From NCBI GenBank assembly GCA_902784615.1, contig CACZVN010000019.1, positions 1-44,151 of the forward strand: DNA of 44,151 bases, read 5' to 3'. The notes beneath the pieces were generated by a model. The model had not been told where the DNA came from and did not search any database. It saw nothing but the letters and a program-made list of their open reading frames with translations. Below are positions 1-6,581 of the stretch, in pieces. This DNA comes from an uncultured Prevotellaceae bacterium (GTDB lineage: Bacteria; Bacteroidota; Bacteroidia; Bacteroidales; Bacteroidaceae). Numbering within the stretch: the first letter of the stretch is position 1; each line of letters starts with the position of its first letter. The position numbers and the translations under genes were made by a program.

Positions 1-95
1 TCTACATCAGTTGCCTGATCAAACTCATAGGTTACCATCAACACTTCGCGATCCTTGTAACCGTCAATCTTCATTGAAACTGGAGTCTTTGCCAT
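1..95 (-). CDS. tssD: Type VI secretion tube protein TssD (Hcp-like), N-terminal part
   Basis: Partial gene: only the first 31 codons lie inside the window; the rest is off the left edge. The reading frame starts at the ATG whose complement is at 93-95, with an A/G-rich AAAGGAA seven bases upstream. The peptide starts MAKTPVSMKIDG and continues YKDREVLMVTYEFDQATDV, which resembles the first beta-hairpin of Bacteroidetes TssD proteins (a short basic N-terminus, then alternating hydrophobic strands and a Q-x-TD turn). TssD is the Hcp-like subunit that stacks into the inner tube of the type VI system. A clear promoter sits about 100 bp upstream. Thirty-one residues are too few for certainty; another small beta-barrel protein is possible. 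Confidence 0.5.
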   Translation of the reverse strand, partial: MAKTPVSMKIDGYKDREVLMVTYEFDQATDV

Positions 96-204
96 AATTC
101 GTTTCCTTTCTTTAATTATTAATTGTTATTACCGTTGTTATTTAAATGTTTATTTTGTTTCTTTTCTCTTCGTCGCCCAGACTGTTTTTTGTCTGATTGA
201 CGAT

Positions 205-236
205 GCAAAGTTACGACGGATTTCCACTCATTCCAA
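205..236 (-). promoter_or_regulatory. Promoter of the tssD-like gene
   Basis: On the minus strand a TAACTTTGC -7 box (205-213) has TTG (234-236) exactly 20 bp upstream, the spacing of the Bacteroidetes primary sigma factor promoter. Predicted transcription starts near 198, giving a leader of about 100 nt before the ATG at 95. Confidence 0.7.
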
Positions 237-264
237 ACTTTTTCCGACTTTTCGATCTCACTTG

Positions 265-323
265 TTGCGACACGAAAACAATATTGCGACAGACTTCAGG
301 CATCGCCCTAAAATCTGTCGCAA
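265..323. promoter_or_regulatory. Triplicated TTGCGACA motif upstream of the tssD promoter
   Basis: TTGCGACA occurs at 265-272 and 284-291 as direct repeats with starts 19 bp apart, and inverted at 316-323. The second and third copies extend to a perfect 10-bp inverted repeat, TTGCGACAGA (284-293) and TCTGTCGCAA (314-323), with a 20-nt spacer. They lie 29-87 bp upstream of the tssD TTG element, a typical place for an activator or repressor. The binding role is inferred. Confidence 0.45.
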
Positions 324-425
324 AAAGGGGTACTTTAGCAGAAATAAGCAGTCCTTTTCGGAAAATAAGGACTGAGTATTTCAAAATAAGGACTCCTTAA
401 TTTTCAAAAAGGACTCCTTATTTCC
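321..425. repeat. Five tandem 21-bp iterons (array A)
   Basis: Five degenerate units with an exact 21-bp period start at 321, 342, 363, 384 and 405. The core resembles the near-palindrome AAATAAGGACTCCTTATTT; GGACT falls at 369, 390 and 411, each 21 bp apart. The first unit differs and contains AAAAAGGGGTACTTT. A three-unit version with the same period and a similar first unit is at 22755-22817. Twenty-one bp is two helical turns, so each unit would face the same side of the DNA. Function unknown. Confidence 0.85.
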
Positions 426-444
426 AAACCCTTTAGACAATGTC

Positions 445-480
445 CCCATAACAAAGCTACTTGATTTTAGGTTTATCCTG
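445..480 (+). repeat. 36-bp interspersed box, copy A
   Basis: This box starts CCCATAACAAAGCTACTTG and ends TTTTAGGTTTATCCTG. It matches the reverse complement of 22702-22737 at 32 of 36 positions without gaps. It starts 19 bp beyond the end of iteron array A. No reading frame is evident. It appears to be the second part of a composite repeat shared by the two gene-free islands. Confidence 0.85.
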
Positions 481-517
481 GGTTTGGGGTTTTCGCCGAA
501 CGTATCGTTTTATTTTG

Positions 518-526
518 TATATTTGC
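518..526 (+). promoter_or_regulatory. Possible promoter reading into the inverted-repeat cluster
   Basis: TATATTTGC at 518-526 matches the -7 consensus. No TTG lies at the standard spacing, so it is weaker than the other promoters in this island. About 18 bp downstream is ATGGAAAGAGCAGAG (from 545), which opens a frame that runs into the 586-730 repeat. This could be a broken gene start or an RNA promoter. Confidence 0.4.
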
Positions 527-585
527 CGCAAAAAAGTTTGAGTTATGGAAAGAGCAGAGATCATCAGACAAATTCTTACTAATCT

Positions 586-730
586 GTGGACAGTATTGAC
601 AGTAATGACACTACTTTTTATAAATTTCTCACGGGTACTGGGCGCGCGCATAATGCGCACACGCATAATGCGTACGTACCTGTGCGGTACGCGTGATAAG
701 TTTACGTTTTTTAGTGTCAATACTGTCCAC
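586..730. mobile_element. 145-bp MITE-like element with perfect 16-bp terminal inverted repeats
   Basis: The left end GTGGACAGTATTGACA (586-601) is the exact reverse complement of TGTCAATACTGTCCAC (715-730). The interior carries GC-rich purine/pyrimidine alternations such as GCGCGCGC and repeated GCATAATGCG, within AT-rich flanks. It encodes no plausible protein. Small size, perfect terminal repeats and lack of coding capacity suggest a non-autonomous transposable element. No target-site duplication is obvious, and a simple long stem-loop is the alternative. Confidence 0.45.
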
Positions 731-762
731 TGGCCAGAAAAACAAAATACAGATATACAGAT

Positions 763-782
763 CATACAGATGTATCTGTATG
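763..782. repeat. Short palindrome with repeated ATACAGAT
   Basis: CATACAGAT (763-771) and ATCTGTATG (774-782) form a perfect 9-bp inverted repeat around GT. Two more ATACAGAT-type copies lie just to the left, giving three closely spaced copies. The site is directly beyond the MITE-like element. Confidence 0.6.
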
Positions 783-790
783 TGTATTAT

Positions 791-884
791 GGGTGGGGGT
801 GGGTGGAGGATGTTTCCCAGATTATTCACGCGTACTGCGCGTACGCGCAGTACGCATGATAGTTTTCTATTTTAACCCCCACCC
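791..884. repeat. G-rich tract paired with a downstream C-rich tract
   Basis: GGGTGGGGGT (791-800) is the exact reverse complement of ACCCCCACCC (875-884), which is followed by TTTTTATTA. The two arms enclose the 26-bp palindrome at 830-855, so a transcript could fold into nested stems ending in a U-rich tail. The G-rich arm continues GGGTGGAGG and could alternatively form a G-quadruplex. Confidence 0.55.
830..855. repeat. 26-bp perfect palindrome
   Basis: The left half GCGTACTGCGCGT (830-842) is followed by its exact reverse complement (843-855). It is strongly GC-rich in an AT-rich surrounding. A perfect palindrome without a loop suits cruciform formation or a dimeric protein site. It is related in composition to the interior of the 586-730 element. 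Confidence 0.8.
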
Positions 885-910
885 TTTTTATTATAACAGT
901 TATCCGTGAT

Positions 911-942
911 GCAAAGTTATTCGATCATTCTTATTTCCACAA
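911..942 (-). promoter_or_regulatory. Minus-strand promoter firing into the palindromic cluster
   Basis: TAACTTTGC on the minus strand (911-919) has TTG (940-942) exactly 20 bp upstream, the same geometry as the tssD promoter. Predicted start is near 904. No credible gene follows; the first 350 nt of such a transcript would consist of the nested inverted repeats at 586-884. An untranslated RNA is one reading, a promoter orphaned by gene decay another. Confidence 0.55.
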
Positions 943-1048
943 GAAAAAGAGAACCTCACAGCGTGCCTGTCCCCCTGTGTGCGGAGCCACAACAGGCGGA
1001 ATGGCGGAAAAAATCGCTAGATTTCTTGTCGATATCGGCAAATTTTAT

Positions 1049-1057
1049 TATCTTTGC
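1049..1057 (+). promoter_or_regulatory. Promoter of the arabinan cluster
   Basis: TATCTTTGC at 1049-1057 is a consensus -7 box. Transcription should start near 1063, about 20 nt before the GH127 ATG at 1085. It probably drives GH127, GH51 and the reductase together, because the gaps between these genes are only 27-33 bp. Confidence 0.7.
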
Positions 1058-1084
1058 CCAAATTTTAATTTACTCCTAAACTAT

Positions 1085-3463
1085 ATGAACAAACGAATCC
1101 TATTCACTGCCCTCTTCATGGCAGCCGCAGTGGTGACTGGCTATGCACAGGACAAGTTGTATGCCGACGAGTTTCCGCTCGGCGATGTGACCTTATTGGA
1201 CGGCCCGCTGAAGAAGGCGCGCGACCTGAATATCCAGACGCTGCTGAAGTATGACTGCGACCGTCTGCTGGCACCTTATCTCAAGGAAGCAGGACTGACG
1301 CCGAAGGCGAAGTCATACCCCAACTGGGACGGACTGGACGGTCACGTGGGCGGTCATTACCTGACGGCGATGGCGATCAATGCGGCCACGGGTGATAAGG
1401 CCTGCCGCCAACGCATGGAATATTTCATCAGCGAGTTGAAGGCCTGTGCCGAGGCCAATGCCAAGAACCATCCCGAGTGGGGCAAGGGCTATGTGGGCGG
1501 CGTGCCTGGCAGCGACCGCATCTGGTCTGCCTATAAGAAGGGCGACTTCGGCGCTTATTATGGCGCATGGGTGCCTTTCTATAATCTCCATAAGATGTAT
1601 GCTGGTCTGCGCGACGCATGGGTATATGCTGGCAACGAGGAGGCCAAGCAACTCTTCCTGGGCTTCTGCGACTGGGCCATCGACCTGACGGCCGGGCTGT
1701 CGGACGAGCAGATGGAGCGCACCCTTCATACGGAGCACGGCGGCATGAACGAGGTGCTGGCCGATGCCTACGCCATCACGGGCGACAAGAAATACCTCGA
1801 CGTGGCCAAGCGGTTCTCACATCGCAGGCTGCTGACTCCGCTGTCGCAGCGACAGGACTGTCTCGATAATATGCATGCCAACACGCAGGTGCCGAAGGTG
1901 GTGGGTTTCGAGCGCATCGCCGAACTCTCGGGCGACGAGGCTTACCACACGGCAAGTGCCTATTTCTGGGACATCGTGACGGGCGAGCGCACGCTGGCCT
2001 TTGGTGGCAACTCGCGTCGTGAACACTTCCCCAGCAAGGAAGCCTGCAAGGACTTTGTGAACGATATCGACGGGCCGGAGACCTGTAACACCAACAATAT
2101 GCTGAAACTGACGGAGGAACTGCATCGCAGGAATCCCGAAGCCCGCTTTGCCGACTTCTATGAGTTGGCTACTTTCAACCATATCCTCTCCAGCCAGCAT
2201 CCAGAGCACGGCGGCTATGTGTATTTCACCTCTGCCCGTCCGCGCCACTACCGTAACTACTCAGCACCCAACGAGGCCATGTGGTGCTGCGTGGGTACAG
2301 GTATGGAGAATCACGGCAAGTACGGCCAGTTCGTCTATACCCATGTGGGTAACGCCCTCTACGTGAACCTCTTCGTCAGTTCGGAACTGAACTGGAAGGA
2401 GAAGGGCATCACAATCCGTCAGGAGACGCAGTTCCCCTATGCAGAGACGAGCCGTATCACCATCGCTAACGGCAAGGGCCAATTCCCCTTGTTGGTACGC
2501 TATCCAGGATGGGTGAAACCTGGACTGTTCGAGGTGAAGGTGAATGGTCAGAAGGTGGATATCATCAGCGGCCCGTCGTCGTATGTCACCATCGACCGCA
2601 AGTGGAAGAAAGGCGATGTCATCGACATCACCTTCCCCATGCACAACAGTATGAAGTACATCCCCAACCTGCCACAGTACGTCGCCCTGATGCACGGTCC
2701 CGTGATGCTGGCCATGAAAACAGGTACGGAGGATCTGGCCATGCTGGTAGCCGATGACAGCCGTTTCGGACAGTTGGCCGTGGGTAAGAAACTGCCCATC
2801 AACGAGGCACCGATCCTGATTAATAACGACATTGAAGACATCGCCAATCAGTTGGAGCCCATCGCAGGCAAGCCCCTCCACTTCACCCTCTCTACGAAGA
2901 TGGTGAACGAGATACGCCATGAGTTGATGCCCTTCTTCGAACTCCACGACAGCCGTTATATGATGTACTGGCTGGCACTGTCGGAGAACAACTACCAGGG
3001 CTATCTCGACAACCTGGCCAAGCAGGAACAGGAGCGTCAGGCCCTCGAAGAGCGCACCGTCGATAAGGTGCAGCCAGGTGAGCAGCAGCCAGAGTCAGAC
3101 CACTTTATGGAGACCGATGACTCGTTTGTGGGCAACTCCAACGATGTGTTCTATCGTGATGCTAATAACGGACACTACTTCAGTTATCTGATGCAGACAG
3201 GTGGACAGAAAGATCTCAGTCTGCGCCTGAAGTACTGGGGTGTGGGCGAATGGAAGAGCCATGAGTTCGACATCTTCATCGACGACCAGTTGCTGACAAG
3301 CGTCAACAACACGGGCAAGTACCGTATCTCTGAATTCAAGTACGAGACATACGATATCCCCGTCGAACTGGTACAGGGCAAGAAGCAGGTGCGCGTGAAG
3401 TTCGTGGCCAAGCCTGGCAGGCAGATCGGTGAGATCTACGGTGTCAGACTTATCAAGAAATAG
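1085..3463 (+). CDS. GH127 beta-L-arabinofuranosidase, secreted
   Basis: 792 residues. The ATG at 1085 was chosen over an upstream in-frame start because it follows the promoter and opens a clean signal peptide (MNKRILFTALFMAAAVVTGYA). The family removes beta-L-arabinofuranose from plant arabino-oligosaccharides and glycoproteins. Candidate active-site residues fit the Bifidobacterium HypBA1 pattern: Glu313 in GGNSRREHF, a Glu332-x-Cys334 pair in GPETCNTNN, and Cys401-Cys402 in MWCCVGTG, where one Cys is the nucleophile and the others bind zinc. An (alpha/alpha)6 barrel should span about residues 30-430, followed by beta domains; the last 130 residues look like a separate beta-sandwich (DUF6805-like). 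It is the first gene of a three-gene cluster with GH51 and an aldo/keto reductase. No SusC/SusD pair or sensor is next to it. Confidence 0.88.
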   Translation: MNKRILFTALFMAAAVVTGYAQDKLYADEFPLGDVTLLDGPLKKARDLNIQTLLKYDCDRLLAPYLKEAGLTPKAKSYPNWDGLDGHVGGHYLTAMAINAATGDKACRQRMEYFISELKACAEANAKNHPEWGKGYVGGVPGSDRIWSAYKKGDFGAYYGAWVPFYNLHKMYAGLRDAWVYAGNEEAKQLFLGFCDWAIDLTAGLSDEQMERTLHTEHGGMNEVLADAYAITGDKKYLDVAKRFSHRRLLTPLSQRQDCLDNMHANTQVPKVVGFERIAELSGDEAYHTASAYFWDIVTGERTLAFGGNSRREHFPSKEACKDFVNDIDGPETCNTNNMLKLTEELHRRNPEARFADFYELATFNHILSSQHPEHGGYVYFTSARPRHYRNYSAPNEAMWCCVGTGMENHGKYGQFVYTHVGNALYVNLFVSSELNWKEKGITIRQETQFPYAETSRITIANGKGQFPLLVRYPGWVKPGLFEVKVNGQKVDIISGPSSYVTIDRKWKKGDVIDITFPMHNSMKYIPNLPQYVALMHGPVMLAMKTGTEDLAMLVADDSRFGQLAVGKKLPINEAPILINNDIEDIANQLEPIAGKPLHFTLSTKMVNEIRHELMPFFELHDSRYMMYWLALSENNYQGYLDNLAKQEQERQALEERTVDKVQPGEQQPESDHFMETDDSFVGNSNDVFYRDANNGHYFSYLMQTGGQKDLSLRLKYWGVGEWKSHEFDIFIDDQLLTSVNNTGKYRISEFKYETYDIPVELVQGKKQVRVKFVAKPGRQIGEIYGVRLIKK

Positions 3464-3496
3464 AATATTCAAATCATTATTTAATACCTAAGCTAT

Positions 3497-5533
3497 ATGA
3501 ACAAAAGGACATTATTCGCTGCCCTCTTCGCGGCAGCCACTCTGGGCGCCAGTGCCCAGAAGCCGATGAACGCCCCTGCTGGCGGCAAGGCTATCAGTGA
3601 CGAATTGATCGGCATCTTCTTCGAGGACATCAGCAGTGCTGCTGACGGTGGTCTCTATGCCGAACTCCTGCAGAACGGCGCCTTCGAGTTCTCGCCCGTA
3701 GAGCGCGACGGCTGGGGGGCTGGTACGGCCTGGAAGATGATCCGCCCAGGACACTCCCTCGGATGGCTGGAGGTGCGCAACGACAATCCCGTGCATCCCA
3801 ACAACGCCACCTACATGCGCCTGAACGCCGAGCGCACGAAGGAATATTATGACTACAAGGGCTGGAAAGGCTTCGGCATCCAGAACGACGGTTTCGACGG
3901 TATCTCGGTGAAGGGTGGTGAGAAGTATGACTTCTCGGCTTTCTTCCGTAATGTAGATGCCACTGCCAAACAGGTACGCGTGGCCCTTGTGGAACTCCAG
4001 CAGGGTTGGCCCCCCAAGGATCCGAAACTCCTTGCTGACGCCATTATCGACGTGACGGACAACGCATGGAAGAAATACGAGGTGGTACTGACGCCTGACA
4101 GCTGTTCCAAGAATGCTTCGCTTCAGATCCTCGTGCTGAACAATGGTGCGCTGGATATCGACGTGGTGTCACTGATGCCAGAAGATACCTATAAGGGACA
4201 TGGTTTGCGCAAGGATCTCGCCCAGGCACTGGCCGACCTGCAGCCGAAGTTCATGCGCTTCCCTGGCGGATGCGTGGTACACGGTGGCGGTGACGGTTTC
4301 TGGGATACCTACCGTTGGAAGACCACCATTGGTCCCAAGGAGCAGCGTCGCCCGCTGAAGAACACGTGGGGCTATCACCAGAGCATGGGACTGGGCTACT
4401 TCGAGTATTTCCAGTTCTGTGAGGATCTGGGTATGGAGCCTCTGCCGATCCTGCCTTGTGGTGTGAGTTGTCAGGGTACCAACGGCGGCTGGAGCATGTG
4501 GCCTACACAGGCTCAGGACGTGGTACCCATGAGCGAGATGGACGAGTGGGTGGCTGAGGCTATCGACCTCATCGAATGGGCCAATGGCGATCCCGCCACC
4601 AACAAATGGGCGAAGATGCGCGCCGATGCAGGTCATCCTGCTCCCTTCAACCTGAAGTATCTGGGTCTGGGTAACGAGGAGAAGATCTCGCCAGAGTTCT
4701 GCGAGCGTTTCAAGTATATCTATGAACGCGTGACGAAGGCTCATCCTGAGATCGTGATCGTAGGTACGGCCGGTCCTGGTTCTCATCCTGACAATCCTGA
4801 TTTCCAGAACGGTTGGAAACTCGCTGAGGAAACAGACATGCCCATCATCGACGAGCATTACTACGAGCCCAACGCTTACTTCCTGAGCAGTCGTCAGTAT
4901 AACTACTATCCCCGCGACCGCAAGACGAAGGTTTATTTGGGTGAATATGCCTCCAAGGACAAGAAACTCATTGACGCCCTGGCCGAAGGTCTCTATCTGC
5001 TCCACGTGGAGAAGAACGGTGACGTTGTGGCCATGACCTCTTATGCGCCTCTCTTCGCCCGTAAGACCAATACCAACTGGAACCCCGACATGATCTACTT
5101 CGACAACGAGCGTCCGTATCTGACCTGCAGTTATTATGTGCAGCAGTTGTTCGGACAGTCGAGCGGTAACTACTACTATGGTGACTGCGTGACCATCGAG
5201 AATCCGGATGCTGCTCCCCGTTGGCAGGGTCTGCCCCAGGATCAGGAGAGCGGTAACCTGCAGGATCAGAGTGTGGTGCTGAACACCAAGACGCGCCAGC
5301 TCTTCGTGAAGATCTGTAACGCTGGTGGTGAGGCCAAGAAGGCTAACATCGACCTGAGCCGTTTCGGTATTAAAAAACTGGCCACGAAGACCGTGATCTC
5401 TGGTAAGGCCGATGACGAGAATAACTACGACGCCCAACCCATCGTTCCCGTGAAGGAGCAGATCAAGGCCCAGAAGAAGTTCTCGCTCGATATCGCCCCC
5501 TACTCGTTCGTCATGCTGCAGTACTCGCTTTAA
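3497..5533 (+). CDS. GH51 alpha-L-arabinofuranosidase, secreted
   Basis: 678 residues with a signal peptide (MNKRTLFAALFAAATLGASA). The family releases terminal alpha-L-arabinofuranose from arabinan and arabinoxylan. Motifs seen: GIFFEDIS near residue 39, RFPGGCV at 254-260, and LGLGNEEK with the likely acid/base Glu394. The nucleophile is most likely Glu483 in VYLGEYAS, as in the fungal-like branch of GH51. Residues 100-230 resemble the carbohydrate-binding-like beta domain that precedes the barrel in this branch. It starts 33 bp after GH127, whose first residues are very similar (MNKR-LF-A-LF), so the two share regulation and export route. The length is normal for the family. Confidence 0.9.
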   Translation: MNKRTLFAALFAAATLGASAQKPMNAPAGGKAISDELIGIFFEDISSAADGGLYAELLQNGAFEFSPVERDGWGAGTAWKMIRPGHSLGWLEVRNDNPVHPNNATYMRLNAERTKEYYDYKGWKGFGIQNDGFDGISVKGGEKYDFSAFFRNVDATAKQVRVALVELQQGWPPKDPKLLADAIIDVTDNAWKKYEVVLTPDSCSKNASLQILVLNNGALDIDVVSLMPEDTYKGHGLRKDLAQALADLQPKFMRFPGGCVVHGGGDGFWDTYRWKTTIGPKEQRRPLKNTWGYHQSMGLGYFEYFQFCEDLGMEPLPILPCGVSCQGTNGGWSMWPTQAQDVVPMSEMDEWVAEAIDLIEWANGDPATNKWAKMRADAGHPAPFNLKYLGLGNEEKISPEFCERFKYIYERVTKAHPEIVIVGTAGPGSHPDNPDFQNGWKLAEETDMPIIDEHYYEPNAYFLSSRQYNYYPRDRKTKVYLGEYASKDKKLIDALAEGLYLLHVEKNGDVVAMTSYAPLFARKTNTNWNPDMIYFDNERPYLTCSYYVQQLFGQSSGNYYYGDCVTIENPDAAPRWQGLPQDQESGNLQDQSVVLNTKTRQLFVKICNAGGEAKKANIDLSRFGIKKLATKTVISGKADDENNYDAQPIVPVKEQIKAQKKFSLDIAPYSFVMLQYSL

Positions 5534-5560
5534 CACAAGATCTAACTAGACATTAACACC

Positions 5561-6532
5561 GTGAAAGAATTATATAAGGCGGATCATAACCGCTATGACA
5601 ACGGGATGGCGTTTGAGCGTTGTGGGCGCTCGGGAGTGCTGTTGCCCAAGGTGAGCCTCGGCTTCTGGCATAACTTCGGCAGCGTGGATCCCTATGAGCG
5701 GAGCCGTGAGATTACACACTATGCGTTTGATCATGGCATCACCCACTTCGACCTCGCTAATAACTACGGGCCAGCCTACGGTTCTGCCGAGGAGACGCTC
5801 GGACGACTGATGGATGAGGACTTCCGACCTTATCGCGACGAACTGTTCATCTCCACGAAGGCAGGCTACGACATGTGGCCCGGTCCTTACGGTGAATGGG
5901 GCTCTCGCAAGTACCTGATGGCGTCGCTCGACCAGAGTCTGAAACGGATGAAGATCGACTATGTGGATCTGTTCTACAGCCACCGCTACGACCCTGAGAC
6001 GCCCTTGGAGGAGACGCTCCAGACCCTCGTGGATATCGTGCGACAGGGTAAGGCACTGTATGTCGGCATCTCGAACTGGCCATTAGAACCCCTGAAGTTC
6101 GGCTATGAGTATCTGAAGGAGCGCGACGTGCCCCTGCTGATCTATCAGGGACGTCTGAACATGCTCGACCGTCAGCCACAGCAGGAGGGCATCCTCAACT
6201 TCTGCGCTGAGAAGGGCGTTGGCTTCATCGCTTTCTCACCCTTGGCACAGGGATTGCTCACGGATCGCTATCTCAACGGCATCCCGTCAGACAGCCGTAT
6301 GGCGAAGGAGAAGTTCCTGAAAAGTTCGATGCTCACGCCAGAACTGTTGGAGAAGTTGCGTCACTACAACGACGTGGCCGCCAGCCGTGGGGAGACACTG
6401 GCAGAGATGGCCCTCGCCTGGATCCTCCACCAGAAAGGCGTCACCTCCGTACTCGTCGGTGCCAGTTCGACGGCACAGTTGGAAAAGAATCTGAAGTGCG
6501 TCAGTGCAGCGCCCTTCGATGTAGAATTATAA
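5561..6532 (+). CDS. Aldo/keto reductase, L-glyceraldehyde-3-phosphate reductase type
   Basis: 323 residues starting with GTG, 27 bp after GH51. There is no signal peptide, so it is cytoplasmic. The catalytic tetrad of NADPH-dependent aldo/keto reductases is visible: Asp64 and Tyr69 in HFDLANNYG, Lys100 in STKAGY, His141 in FYSHRYDP. The opening segment with FERCGRSGV and LGFWHNFG matches the YghZ/MgrA group (AKR14), which reduces L-glyceraldehyde 3-phosphate and methylglyoxal. The position behind two arabinosidases suggests a role in sugar or aldehyde handling during pentose use; the true substrate cannot be read from sequence. A strong terminator follows. Confidence 0.85.
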   Translation: MKELYKADHNRYDNGMAFERCGRSGVLLPKVSLGFWHNFGSVDPYERSREITHYAFDHGITHFDLANNYGPAYGSAEETLGRLMDEDFRPYRDELFISTKAGYDMWPGPYGEWGSRKYLMASLDQSLKRMKIDYVDLFYSHRYDPETPLEETLQTLVDIVRQGKALYVGISNWPLEPLKFGYEYLKERDVPLLIYQGRLNMLDRQPQQEGILNFCAEKGVGFIAFSPLAQGLLTDRYLNGIPSDSRMAKEKFLKSSMLTPELLEKLRHYNDVAASRGETLAEMALAWILHQKGVTSVLVGASSTAQLEKNLKCVSAAPFDVEL

Positions 6533-6568
6533 AAGAAATCCCCAACCGCTTGGTTGGGGATTTTCTTT
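6533..6568. terminator. Bidirectional terminator between the reductase gene and aspA
   Basis: AAATCCCCAACC (6536-6547), loop GCTT and GGTTGGGGATTT (6552-6563) form a perfect 12-bp stem. It is preceded by an A-rich tract (AAAAG) and followed by TTCTTTATT, so it can work on both strands for the two converging operons. Confidence 0.9.
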
Positions 6569-6581
6569 ATTACAGAATCAG

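Larger units (their letters stand above)
96..1084. other. Gene-free repeat island A
   Basis: This 989-bp gap between the tssD-like gene and the GH127 gene holds, left to right: the tssD promoter, three TTGCGACA motifs, iteron array A, the 36-bp box, a weak plus promoter, the MITE-like element, an ATACAGAT palindrome, a G/C-rich arm pair enclosing a 26-bp palindrome, a minus-strand promoter and the GH127 promoter. Short open frames of 60-104 codons on both strands here follow the symmetry of the inverted repeats and do not look like genes. Confidence 0.7.

Noticed and set aside
321-425. The 21-bp array read as a CRISPR
   Set aside because: Units are degenerate and adjacent with no spacers of constant length, and no cas gene is present.
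321-480. Iterons as a plasmid-type replication origin
   Set aside because: No replication initiator or DnaA-box cluster nearby, and a second copy sits beside unrelated chromosomal genes.
791-809. G-quadruplex as the main function of the G-rich tract
   Set aside because: Only three runs of three or more G are present, and the tract has an exact complementary partner at 875-884, so a stem is the simpler explanation.
457-875. Several overlapping open frames of 60-104 codons on both strands
   Set aside because: They follow the symmetry of the inverted repeats (both strands read WTVLT and RIMR segments), have no consistent ribosome site and no protein-like composition.
4169-5536. 455-codon minus-strand frame opposite the GH51 gene
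   Set aside because: Shadow frame caused by GC-rich third positions; the plus-strand frame has the catalytic motifs and signal peptide.
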